Assembly: GCA_037013495.1 (NCBI GenBank)
Contig: CM072806.1
Location: forward strand, 32,676,001 to 32,740,000
Direction of reading: 5' to 3'
DNA length: 64,000 bases
From: Hippophae tibetana
Taxonomy: Eukaryota; Streptophyta; Magnoliopsida; Rosales; Elaeagnaceae
The notes under the pieces were generated by a model, which was not told where the DNA came from, did not search any database, and saw only the letters and a program-made list of their open reading frames with translations. Position numbers and translations under genes: made by a program. Numbering within the stretch: position 1 is the stretch's first letter; each line of letters begins with the position of its first letter. Below, in pieces: positions 1-10,161 of this stretch.

Positions 1-1680
1 GGGTGAAATTCCAAGTATGAGGAATTATCTTTAGTGAATTGTGAATCGCTTAAAAGATTTTTAGCAATGTAAGGCATATGCAAAATTTTCTATCACTTCC
101 TTTATTAATAGTAAATGAATTGATACCAACACGAGCAATGTTTGACCCATCAATATTTCCAATCGTTGGCTACTAATTACCTTCCAATTTAGTCTTAGTT
201 GCAAGATTTACTAGGTTAGATGTCACATGGCATGAACCACCTAAGTTTGTATACCAGGTAGGATCAGAGGCAATAATTGGTGTGATAGATGAGGCATACA
301 TGGCTGAGAGTTGTGTATTGGTTGAATTTGGATCATTTTGAGTGATAGGTTTCATTTAAGTTGTTATTAGTGTCATTATCATTAAAGGTTGTGTTGGGTT
401 TTTTTGGAAATATTATGAGTATTATTCTTGATATGGTTGATAAGGCTAAATTTTCACAAGTTAAGTAAGAGGTAACATGGGAACATTGTTGGGGATTTAA
501 AGGCTATAGTTGGTGTCAATTAACTGTGTTGGTAAGGACTAGGCATAAACCTTTGATTGTATTGATTCATACATTGTAAAGGAAGTTGGTTGTTAAAATA
601 ATAGGTTGGATTTGGAAATTGAGATTGGTATTGTTGAAACTGTGAAGGAGGGGCAGCTACTCATCTTTGCATATTAGTGACAGGTACAAACATTTGATTG
701 AACCTGTTCCAACAAGTCCCAGCAAAATGCCTAGGTTTTCCATAGATTTGAAATTATGGCTCGTTAACATTATTAAACCATATGCCTCTATAAGGATCAT
801 ATGGCAGGTTTGATAGAAAAGGTTGATTAATAAAATAATTACTTTCTTGAATACTAGGTACAATATTTTAGATTGGGTATTAACTAAAACTTTGAACATT
901 TCTAGGCATGCCATTTTGAATGTGAGTTATAGAGCCTTTCATGTTAGAGTGCCTATTGGATCAACTTAAGCATTTGTACATAGGCTCTAGTGACATTTTT
1001 GTATTGAGCATATTGTTGTGAACATTTACAAGATTTATAAATGGAAGCAAAGCCATCATATAATTCTTTTTTTCCAATCGACCTTCTTGTGCAAGAAGCT
1101 TATGAGTAAGTTCTTGAACAGTTGCTATTTTTGGATGGTTGCCACTACTAAATCATAATCACCATTCCATCTATAACCATTCAATCCATTACAAATTGAT
1201 AGTAACTGGTCTCATCACTTACATAGCAACCAACTAAAGCCACTTGTGAGGATAATGTTTGAAATTTTTGCACAAAATCACTAACTGATAACCCACCTTT
1301 CTTGATAGAACTTAATTATACCTTATAATGCATGACCCTATCTCTTGATTTTGAACCAAAGAATTCTTTAAGAATTTCCCAAATTTGGTGACTAGCTTCA
1401 CAAACCCTCACTTTCTTAACAAACTCTTGAGCCATTGAGCATATCATCCATGATGCAATCATTTAGTCCTATCTCATCCAGTACCTATATTCTCCATTTA
1501 CATAACCATCTTGATTCAATTTTATTAAGCACGGTAGAATGTTAAATACCAAGCCTTCAACTTCATAACTTATCAAGATTTGAAGGACTTGAGATTTCCA
1601 CTCATTATAACTATCTTTTTTTCAATTTGATAGATGAAATTAGAGTATGGATTTCAATTTTTCATGTCTGCTAGGATTAT
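1..1680 (-). pseudogene. Ty1/copia gag-protease remnant, cut by the window edge
   Basis: The minus strand, read piecewise through stops and frameshifts, gives the order of a plant Copia polyprotein. Around 1200-1330 is a gag core (SIKKGGLSVSDFVQKFQTL, then a VALVGCYVSDE-like stretch). Around 675-760 is a decayed zinc knuckle (GKPRHFAGTCWNRFNQ), which in live elements reads CxxCxxxGHxxxxC. At 173-355 is the protease start: DPTWYTNLGGSCHVTSNL stands where Copia proteases have WY-DSGA-HVT, so the catalytic DSG is now NLG. Nonsense and frame changes are many and the element is dead. Integrase and reverse transcriptase would lie left of base 1, outside the window. Gag packages the RNA and the protease cuts the polyprotein. 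The family call rests on motif order; the exact lineage is not resolved. Confidence 0.8.
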
Positions 1681-1695
1681 AAAAGCTCTATGCCA
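1681..1695 (-). other. Degenerate Copia primer-binding site
   Basis: On the minus strand TGGCATAGAGCTTTT closely resembles the usual plant Copia primer site TGGTATCAGAGC, complementary to initiator tRNA-Met. It lies between the gag remnant and the LTR-like sequence, as expected for a 5' LTR, primer site, gag order. Confidence 0.6.
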
Positions 1696-1697
1696 TA

Positions 1698-2225
1698 TAA
1701 AGAAATTAAAGAGCACTAGTTTTGTAGGAAAGAAAAGGAACAAGAGTTGTGGCATATTCAATCTACAAACTTGTATTGAAATATGAAGATTAAAATAGAC
1801 TTAATTCTTGAATTTCATGTTTTTTCTCATTTAACTTTTGATGAATTTACACTTGTTAAAGCTGAAAGAAAGGTTGAATCACTTAATCTTGTTATTGTAC
1901 TACTATTTATAATGCACTTACAATAATTCGAGCTCATAGCTTGGTGATTTTATATTGTAGCAAGCTATGTAACAAACTCATGCCATTTTATCTTCTACAT
2001 TTGCACTAGCTAGAATACTATGATTCAGGTTACAATGCAACAAACCATGTAACAAACTCATGACATTTTATCTCCTACAATTGCACTAGCTAGCTTACTA
2101 TGGTTCTTACTTACAAATGATCAATGCACTAGCTTGGTATACACTTTAATGCACTTATAATGTGTAAATATACTAGGTCGCACACAATTACATTTCACAT
2201 TCATCATAAAATTCATATTCTTTAA
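1698..2225 (-). mobile_element. Probable 5' LTR of the Copia remnant
   Basis: This stretch lies upstream of the primer site in the minus orientation and contains a TATAAATA box at 1904-1911. An 80-bp tandem duplication (1961-2120) lies upstream of that box, in what would be U3. The outer LTR border was not seen clearly, so the 2225 end is approximate. Confidence 0.5.
1961..2120. repeat. 80-bp tandem duplication in the Copia U3
   Basis: Units 1961-2040 and 2041-2120 both carry ATGTAACAAACTCATG followed by a matching CATTTTATC, CTACA and GCACTAGCTAG series. Differences are few single-base changes. Repeats in LTR U3 regions often act as enhancer elements; that role is only inferred here. Confidence 0.75.
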
Positions 2226-2229
2226 TTAC

Positions 2230-3130
2230 CTCAACAAAACTTCCAATCAAGTAGAGGTAAGCTAGATAAATTAGGGCATCTTGGAATGGATAGTGCGGTC
2301 TTCAAGGAATGATTGGAAAACCAAGTTAAATTATACATTATGGGAATATTTTATGATGTAGAAGACGCACATTGGTGTAAGTCATTACTGGTTGATTTTT
2401 GGAACCTCTCGAGGCACATGTTTTAAATATTTGCTTGATGATTTTAATTGAAACATGAGATTAATAATATGGTATATTCACAATCCTAACATTTGATTTT
2501 TTTTATGAGATCAATGTTATGCATAGTTGAGTTTGTCTTGTTTATTATATGCAAACCTTTTAGCTTTATTCTTTACATAACTAATGTTCACATATATCTT
2601 GTGGAGTGCTTGAACCCATATCATCAATGTGATATTGAGAGTATATCTTGTGAGGAATAAAGTCGAAATGAATTCGGATTCCTAACATTAGGATTAGGTG
2701 AGTTAAAGTTGATATGTCTTTGTGATATGTATTGTTTTGAAAAATAAACTAACCCTTTAAGATATTGAATTAACTTGTATTTGAGATTTTGATTATGAAC
2801 TAAAAATAAACTAAAGCATGGGAAGTTTTATTTATTTTAGCTTTTATTTTATTATTTGTTGATTTTTTTATTTTTGTTATTCTTTTTAGTTTTTTAATTT
2901 TCTTTTGCATGTTATGATGTTTATGGATATCATCACTGAAAGCTCTCACAAGGCTTTAACTTGTCCTTTAGAACCATCTAGGGATTTAAAGGCTTATTGC
3001 ATATGTTAAATGCAATCGTGGTAATTTACAAAAATGATTTAGTTTAAAATAGTTTAGTCTACTTATTTTTGTTTTTAGTTTTTAAATTTCTTTACTTGTT
3101 AGATGCTAGTAAGAAGTTGGTTAGGGGTTG
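2230..3130 (+). mobile_element. 3' internal end of a long-LTR Ty3/gypsy element
   Basis: The segment matches, in opposite orientation, the stretch at 53817-55600. Both contain the GGAATCCGAATTCA block (reversed here, about 2668-2690) and the block with GGCTTATTGCATATG (about 2990). Both end in CTAGTAAGAAG, then a TTGGT or TTGGG purine-rich run, directly before an LTR that begins TRATRAGTG. That is the polypurine tract and 3' LTR arrangement. No long reading frame remains. Confidence 0.6.
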
Positions 3131-3700
3131 TAATAAGTGCTTAAAAAATACTCATATTTCATGATTTTATTATTCTTAAATGAAATAAATGAACTTGGTT
3201 ATAACATTTTTATATCATTATTTATGAAAATCTTTATATTCGAAATCATGGATATGTTTTGTTGTACTATAAGTGTTTTTAGCTTCAAAATAAATAAATT
3301 TGTGAACATATGAAGAACAAAAAATGGAGCACTTATTTCGCACACTAGAAGCTTAAAAGAATAAGGTATGTAAGCCTTATACGAAGAACCAATTTGTAAG
3401 GTGTACAAGGCACAATTCAAAAAAAATAATGCCTATCGCGACAAAGAAACTAGTGTGTCGCACCACACACTATTCGGGATAATTAATGGACACATTAAGT
3501 TTTATGAGCAATGGTATGGAATATGTTGTGTCGTGTAGAGACCCTCTCAGGATGACTTTGTGCGAACTACGTGAACTTCATACCACACTGAGGAAAAAGT
3601 TATGTCATGATATGAAAAAGACTCTTATTTAACACCCATGATTTTACAAAAGTTTCACTTTAATCTTTTTAAATAGTAACGGACAAAATAAATACATTAG
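3131..3700 (+). mobile_element. Truncated 3' LTR (1.7-kb gypsy LTR family, + orientation)
   Basis: Starting at 3131 the sequence follows the U3 of the LTRs at 39259-40981, 52150-53816 and 57158-59023 read in reverse: a TGCTTAAAAAATAC edge, then CATGATTTTAT, then GTGTTTTTAGCTTCAAAATAA. A GC-richer block (3430-3590) and ACTCTTATTTAAC, a possible TATA position, follow. The match fades near 3700, so R and U5 are missing. Confidence 0.6.
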
Positions 3701-5103
3701 GGCTTTTTGGACACCGATAAAATAGGTATTTTTCACCCTTCTTATTCCCAATCATTCTTAACTGTATCAATATTTGCAGTTACTTCTAGTTGGTTATCAG
3801 CAATGTTATTATTCTCTACCTTGCACTCAATATCACATCATGTAGTTAATTTCTAAGAAGAAATGTCCAAATTAGAAACTCCTATGGACTTTTTATATTT
3901 ATATTTCTAAGAATTTGTAAATATTCTACTGCTAAATGTTTATCAGAGACAATCCTATAGCAGCTGGATCACATTTTGAGTTCTCTCAATGACTGTGTCA
4001 CGTCCACAATGTTATTCACAAAAGGTAAAATAATTTTTTCCCTAAAATTTATGCTCACGTAAAGTTGTAGACTGTAAGCTCTAACCTTTAGTGGTGGTTT
4101 GTAAGAATATGGCTTACATAACGAAGTGTTTATTTATTTATTTATTAAAAGTCATTTTTGCCAAAAAGGTATTACAGATGAAAGCGTTTTTACAAACAAG
4201 CAAAAAAAAAAAAAAAACACATAATTTTTGCTTTTGTCAGCAAGTGTTAAGTTTTGAATTAGCACTACTTTTTTTGTTAGAAAATACCCATTCTACCCTG
4301 CCAAAAAAGCTCCAAAGTACTTATTATACTTATGCTTAAAAGGATTAAAGTGAATTTTTTGTAAATGATGAGTATTCAATAAGAGTATTTTTCTTCTCAT
4401 TAGTATTAAAAATAATCCATTTGAAAACATGATTAATAATTAAAAAAATTAATAAAATATAAGTACTAAAAAATGCTAAATCCATAATCTATTGTTGCTT
4501 TATTATTTTTAGTGGTTTATAATAGATTTGTTCGAGGGAATTAGAATAATTTTCAATACAAATTGAAATGTGTGCACTTATGAGGAAATATAATGAGTAA
4601 GTATATAATCTCATAACTCGCCGTCATTTTCATCAAAAATTATTTAGAATAACACTCTTAAATAATATCATTATTTTTAAATTAAGATGTATATAAATTA
4701 ATATTAAAAATATTATTTTTATTATTATAAATTTTAAAGTATTTAGTTTTTCGATTTTTACTAATATCATTTCTACCCACCCTATTTTAACAAAAGTTTC
4801 CTAAAATTTTCAATTTTATTTTATTTTTTCAACTTATTTATTTAAGTTCTTTTATTAATTTATTATTTACTACTCATTTTGTTAACATTTATTTATTAAA
4901 GATGAATAATTGTTCAAAATATCTTTAATTTAAATACATGTTTATTACGAGTTGTCTATATTGTTTAAAATTAATATATATGTATTCATATGTTAAAATA
5001 TACAAACATATTGTCATTTTATTTATTAAATGTGTGTATATATTACATAACATAAAGAAAAAAACATATTTTTTTGAATAAATATTATTAAACTTGTGCT
5101 CTT

Positions 5104-5141
<38 letters not shown>

Positions 5142-6110
5142 AACGTATGTTTATTCGATTATTTTGAACACATATTTTTAAAGGCTAAACAACTTGTAAA
5201 TTACTTAAATTTTGATTCATTTTATATAAAAATATATGAACTTTTTTTCCGAAACACAAAGGTATCATGTTTGCATATAACTCCTTTCTTATTATCAAGT
5301 TTTTTCACATCAGTTAATTAGAATTAATAAACTAACTTGATAAAATTTAATTAGTGTTAATTAATGACCTAAAAAACTTAATCATTAAAAAAACTATATA
5401 AACCACAAAAATCCTACTTTGTGTAAAAAGAAAAATTTAAGTATTTTTTGTATAAAATTGACTAAAATTTGAGTCCCACTAAAAATGTTTAGCCATTTTT
5501 AAAACATTTTTTATAACAAAATATTCAATTCAACATATGTTATTTTAAACATTTATTCAATTCAACCTAGGATGTTTACAATAGGGTAAAGCTAGAATTA
5601 TTTTTAAACTATTTGAATAAATGAATCATTTAAAAACAAAATGATAAAATAAAGTCTAAAAACACATTCCATTCACTAACTTTTTATCAAAGTTATCAAT
5701 TCTATACTTTTGCAATTAACCTTTTTCGTTATATATGATCTCTAATTTTTAATTTTCAAAAATTTGATCCAAAGATGGTTAAATATTAAATTTAAAATAT
5801 TAAGGATTATTAAATCATAAGAAAAAAAATTATCACTTTGAATCTAACTATTTAATTAAAATTTCATTATAAATCCTAGATTTTAACTAAGTTTTTAAAA
5901 TTGAAAAGTAAGAACTAAATCTTAAAAAAACAATTAAGAACGTAATTTGTGAAAATTAGGAAAGAATAGGCCTTCTAGAGCAAGAAAATAATTACATAAA
6001 TATTATAATTTTTCTTTTTTCCTTTTACTACAAATATTATAATTTTATTGATTAAAGCATTGATTAGGGATAAATTTAACATAAATTTAGTTCATAAATG
6101 AGATAAAAAA
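3701..6110. other. AT-rich intergenic DNA
   Basis: No gene is supported here. The short open frames lack any recognisable motif. The stretch holds an A-run of 17 near 4202 and an AT microsatellite at 5108-5138. Around 5580-5960 are weakly complementary blocks that may be an old MITE. Confidence 0.6.
5108..5138. repeat. (AT)n microsatellite
   Basis: About 15 uninterrupted AT dinucleotides. Confidence 0.95.
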
Positions 6111-6115
6111 AACAC

Positions 6116-6431
6116 ATCCTTATTATATTATATATAAAATTTTAAATCATTATATAAATTTTTAGATAAAATTGTCCATATATTTTAAAATAATGAGTAT
6201 TATTATCTTAGTTCCTTATTTATTGCGTAATTTATATAAGATTTTTATTTTATATCAATTAAATAATAAATTATTAATATTTAAAATACTACCAATTATG
6301 TTAAAAATTATTTAAAATATTAATTATATGTCCAATATTTTTAGATAATAATAATAGTAATATATTTTTAATTAAAATAAAATTTAGTATGAATTATTTT
6401 TAATATTTTAATAAATTACCAACATGACTAG
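6116..6431 (+). mobile_element. Small Helitron-like element, copy 1
   Basis: About 315 bp that match 31941-32275 over most of their length (shared blocks include AATTTTTAGATAAAATTGTCC-like, ATCAATTAA-TAA-AAATTATTA and TTTAATATTTTAATAAATTAC). It ends in ATGACTAG, as copy 2 does, but the 3' hairpin preserved in copy 2 is lost. There is no coding capacity and no terminal inverted repeat. The 5' border is approximate. Confidence 0.5.
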
Positions 6432-6541
6432 CACATTGAATGTTTTATATAAAGGAGAAAGGCAACGAAAGCCCACAAGATTATGAAGCTTTGGTCATTT
6501 ATCTCTTTCGACGTCGAGAATTTTTTATGTGTCTAGGTCCA

Positions 6542-6910
6542 TCACAAGGGAAATGAAAAATCAAGATTTTCTTTATCTGGTATCAAACGCGAGCTACGAG
6601 TAAATAGAACGTCTTTTAAAAGTATCAACATTGTTACATGAATCGTAAATATATGAATGTGATGTACCAAAATATTTGTTGTTCCTAATGGAATGGGTAA
6701 TAAAGCAACTTTGCTGCCTACTGTCACTAAATGACCACCTTCATAAGTCAAATTGGTGCTTATTGTTGCATCAGGAGTCGTTGCATTGGGTGTTAAAGCA
6801 TGAGTGTTTTGTATCCATTGAGTAAAGACGAGTTGTAATTGTATGGCAGTATTTGAAAACATATATTGGGAATGCCCTAAAGTGCTCATAGTATCGTTAT
6901 GAATATACAA
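6542..6910 (-). pseudogene. Possible Copia protease-region scrap
   Basis: A 122-codon open frame reads [19 protein letters not shown], then [17 protein letters not shown]. In Copia elements the segment after the protease has the pattern H-x-T-N-L, EG-x-x-x-VTVGNGS, LP-x, L-x-NVLH-VP, so this may be a decayed Copia protease/pre-integrase piece. The DSGA motif itself is not visible and there is no flanking gag. It could also be a chance frame. Confidence 0.35.
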
Positions 6911-7264
6911 ACCAAAACTAAATATTTTAATTATTTCTTAATAAAATATCATTTTCATTATAAGTGCTTAAAACGTGATGACATATGAATCATTAATAAA
7001 AATAAAAGCAAAATTTCGTATTAAATTATTTAAAAAAAAATCAAAAATAGCAATATTCTAATATATAATTACTTAAATACATATTTTTATTTTATTTAAA
7101 AATTTATTAAAAGTATTAAAATAAAAATAGTGATAACAATTAAATATTAAAACTATTGTGATAAAATATCATATTAATTATGATTTTATCATTGTTAAAT
7201 TCACGTTTTAATTACTTAATAGGAAAGAATATTTTATCATTAAAATAATACTTGGTTTACACCT
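6911..7264. other. AT-rich spacer
   Basis: Nothing recognisable; low-complexity A/T sequence. Confidence 0.6.
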
Positions 7265-7575
7265 TTCTCTTTATATAGGATAAATAAATTTGATACCTTA
7301 GTGGCCCTTTTAACTAAAATTTATCTATATGGATCTATATTTATAAAATAGTATAATAAAAGTCACCTATTTATTTTGATGTATATAAATAATTTAATTT
7401 CATATTTTAAATTGAAGATTTCATCACATTCTTAGTACATATGATATAAATAAAGGATAATTGTGTTATTAAAAAGGTTTGGTACTTTAATAATACTCTT
7501 ATTTAACAAAATATATGCATGTTAATCCATATTTTCATAATAGTACATAAATAATTTTTACATTTAATATTAGAT
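7265..7575 (+). repeat. Left arm of a long inverted repeat
   Basis: This arm and 8700-9015 read in reverse share ordered blocks: TTTTAAATTGAAGATTT, ATCACAT, ATATGATATAA-TAAAG, TATTTAACAAAA, GCATGTT and TATTTTCATA. Identity by eye is roughly two thirds. About 1.1 kb separates the arms. It could be a foldback or MULE-like element with long terminal inverted repeats, or two opposed copies of one MITE. Confidence 0.5.
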
Positions 7576-8699
7576 ACACCAATGATCCAAAATTAAGAAT
7601 TAATTGAAACTTTGAACATGTGCCATACATTTTACCCTAAAAAGTTAAGGACAAACTCATTTTTAAAATTATTTCATGCTAGTAAACCACCTCTCAGTCT
7701 TCAATTTGTCATTTTTAGTAGCTTTTTACATAAGCATCATGTTACATGATTTTACAATATAGTGTCAAAGTATTAGGATATTTATTTTTGTAGTAACGTC
7801 ATTCATATGCCATATCATATAGAATGCATTTCATCTTATTTACTAGATCGTTCTCTTTATTATCTTATATGTCTCATGTTGGTTATTAATTTAGTACCTA
7901 GTATGACTTTTGTTTTAGGTTCCTAAGAAAATTGAGGTGTATTTTTCAAGTTTAAATACTTGAATGTTGTCTTCTCTTGTCTATGTATTTGTTGCTTGTG
8001 ATTTTTTTATTAACAATTCCATGTCATTTAAATTATTTACAAGTTTTAAACACTCTTGACTTATCTACATTGTTATAATTAGATTAGTATATGTAGTTGG
8101 GTTTCTTGTTAGTTTGAGTTATTCATTATTTTTAAACATGTCTCTTGTTCATGGTTTTAGAACATGAATCTTTTCATTTGGTTAGATGTTTTAGTATTAA
8201 ATAAAGTGTTAAAACCTTTACAAGTCTTACAAGTATTTTTTAATAATGAATTTATAATTTTTAAAAAAACTATTGAGAGTTGATGAGACCTTTTAAAGGA
8301 TTAAAAAATCTTAGATATATAATTTGAAAGATAGAAAATTAAAGTATATATTTTAATGAATTACAAAATTTTAAATGCTTAAAGATAGAAAACTAAGGTG
8401 TACCTTTAAAGAAATACACGATTTATAAATATCTCAACCCTTAAATAAAAGCTCTTATTTTTTATCACTAAATCATCCACCCTCTATGATTTTCTCGAAA
8501 AATTATTATCTTTAACATGATTCGATTTCTTTAGGATTTTTTCAACTCTCTCAAAGCTTGTCGTGATTTCGTTTTATTTTAGTGTTAAACTAATTTTTTT
8601 TGTTAATAATGTTTAATATATATTTTTAATTATTTTAAAGATAAGTTTACCCTTAATTTTTTTATCCATATATAAGGTACATGATGAAATTTCTAATTA
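7576..8699. other. Non-coding DNA between the inverted arms
   Basis: About 1.1 kb with no supported gene and no transposase motif. Base composition is a little less AT-extreme than the flanks. Confidence 0.5.
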
Positions 8700-9015
8700 A
8701 ATCTTAATTTTAAGCTAATGATGTATATAAAATTAAATGTATGGACTACTAATATAATACTATGAAAATATAGATCAACATGCGATCCTTTTGTTAAATA
8801 GGGATACTATTAAAATATCAATCACTCTTAATGACAAAATTATTCTTTACTTATATCATATATACCAAACATGTGATAAAATCTTCAATTTAAAACATGA
8901 AATTAGACTATTTGTATTAATTAAAGTAAATATAGGACTATTATTATATTACTTTGGAAATATTGGTCCCGTTACCTTTTAGTTGAAAATGGTATCAATA
9001 TGGTACCAAATCTAG
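8700..9015 (-). repeat. Right arm of the long inverted repeat
   Basis: Reverse-complement partner of 7265-7575 (see that entry). The 63-codon open frame at 8791-8982 lies inside the repeat and is not regarded as a gene. Confidence 0.5.
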
Positions 9016-9059
9016 ATAAACTTTATCAACTGTTTTGAAATTTAACTAAATTCATATAT

Positions 9060-9390
9060 AGGTTTACAAAAGTTTTAAAATTTTGATTCAATTCTCAACA
9101 TATTAAAACTTAACCAATAGATCATTAAAATTTTAAATTATACAACTTAGTTCTTAGATTTTTAAAATTTTACACATAAGTCTTAAAATTTAGATTTTAA
9201 ATATATATTTTAATTTCCTGTTAGAATCTATGTGTAAATTTTTAAATATTTATGGACTAAAGTGTAAGATTTAAAAATTTAGAGACTTATGTGTAAAATT
9301 TTAAAAATTTAAAAACTAAATTATATATTTTAAAAAAGGTAAAAAACTTTAAATCAAAAGTATTGTTTAGTACACTAGTTTCAAAAAAAA
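9060..9390. mobile_element. Foldback (MITE-like) element
   Basis: The blocks TTAAAATTTTACACATAAGTC (left, near 9170) and GACTTATGTGTAAAATTTTAA (right, near 9283) are exact complements, and the pairing extends on both sides with mismatches. Arms are about 100 bp around a short centre. This is the usual form of a non-autonomous inverted-repeat element; superfamily and target duplication were not resolved. Confidence 0.6.
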
Positions 9391-9990
9391 TATTTTTAAA
9401 TCTTTTTCTTGAAAAATGTGTTATTAAGTTACTTTATTTGTGAAAAATGTATGAACAATAATAAAAACAATATTTTATTTAATTTTTTTGAAAAACAATA
9501 TAACAAAATAACTTATATGACATATACAAATTTATATTATTTTTATAAATATATAGGTAAAAAATTAATATTTAATTGAAATATTACTCAAATTTTTATT
9601 GGAAATTTTTTTCTTTCCAACTTAAACAAAGTTTTTAGTAACCAAAAAAACAAATTTTTATGAATAATAAAATTTATTCAAAATTTTTTTATCTAATATT
9701 TAAAGTCACAAAATACATAATAAATTTTTTATTTAAATTTGATCGAAAAAAGTTAAATATTTTAGTAATATTTTTAATTGAAAATTGTGTTATTAGATAT
9801 ATACTTAACAAAAAAATATAAATATTTATGTATTATATATAATATTTTATTATATTTAACAAAAAATAAATAAATATAAAATTAACTTTATCTTTATCTT
9901 TATCTAATACAATTTTTTATAACTATAAATATTTAAAAATATATTTTCTAGAAAAACAAAACGTAATAAACAACTCTAGAGAGTGTTTGA
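9391..9990. other. AT-rich upstream region
   Basis: Very AT-rich, no gene seen. It precedes the promoter of the NLR gene. Confidence 0.6.
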
Positions 9991-9993
9991 GCC

Positions 9994-10005
9994 ATTTATA
10001 TAAAT
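9994..10005 (+). promoter_or_regulatory. Candidate TATA box of the ADR1-like gene
   Basis: TTTATATAAATG lies about 157 bases before the chosen ATG, a plausible distance for a plant core promoter with a short 5' leader. Because the surroundings are AT-rich, a chance match is possible. Confidence 0.45.
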
Positions 10006-10161
10006 GCATTTTAAGTACATTTTAAAATAAGTATTACCGTATGCACTGACGCACCTCAAAAGTTTTTCCCAAATTAGACACACGAATACCAATTGCGAAA
10101 CTAAAAACTTCTACCCCCGCCATTTTGAGCGATCTAGTAGTTATCACCGTTGTTGCCGGAC

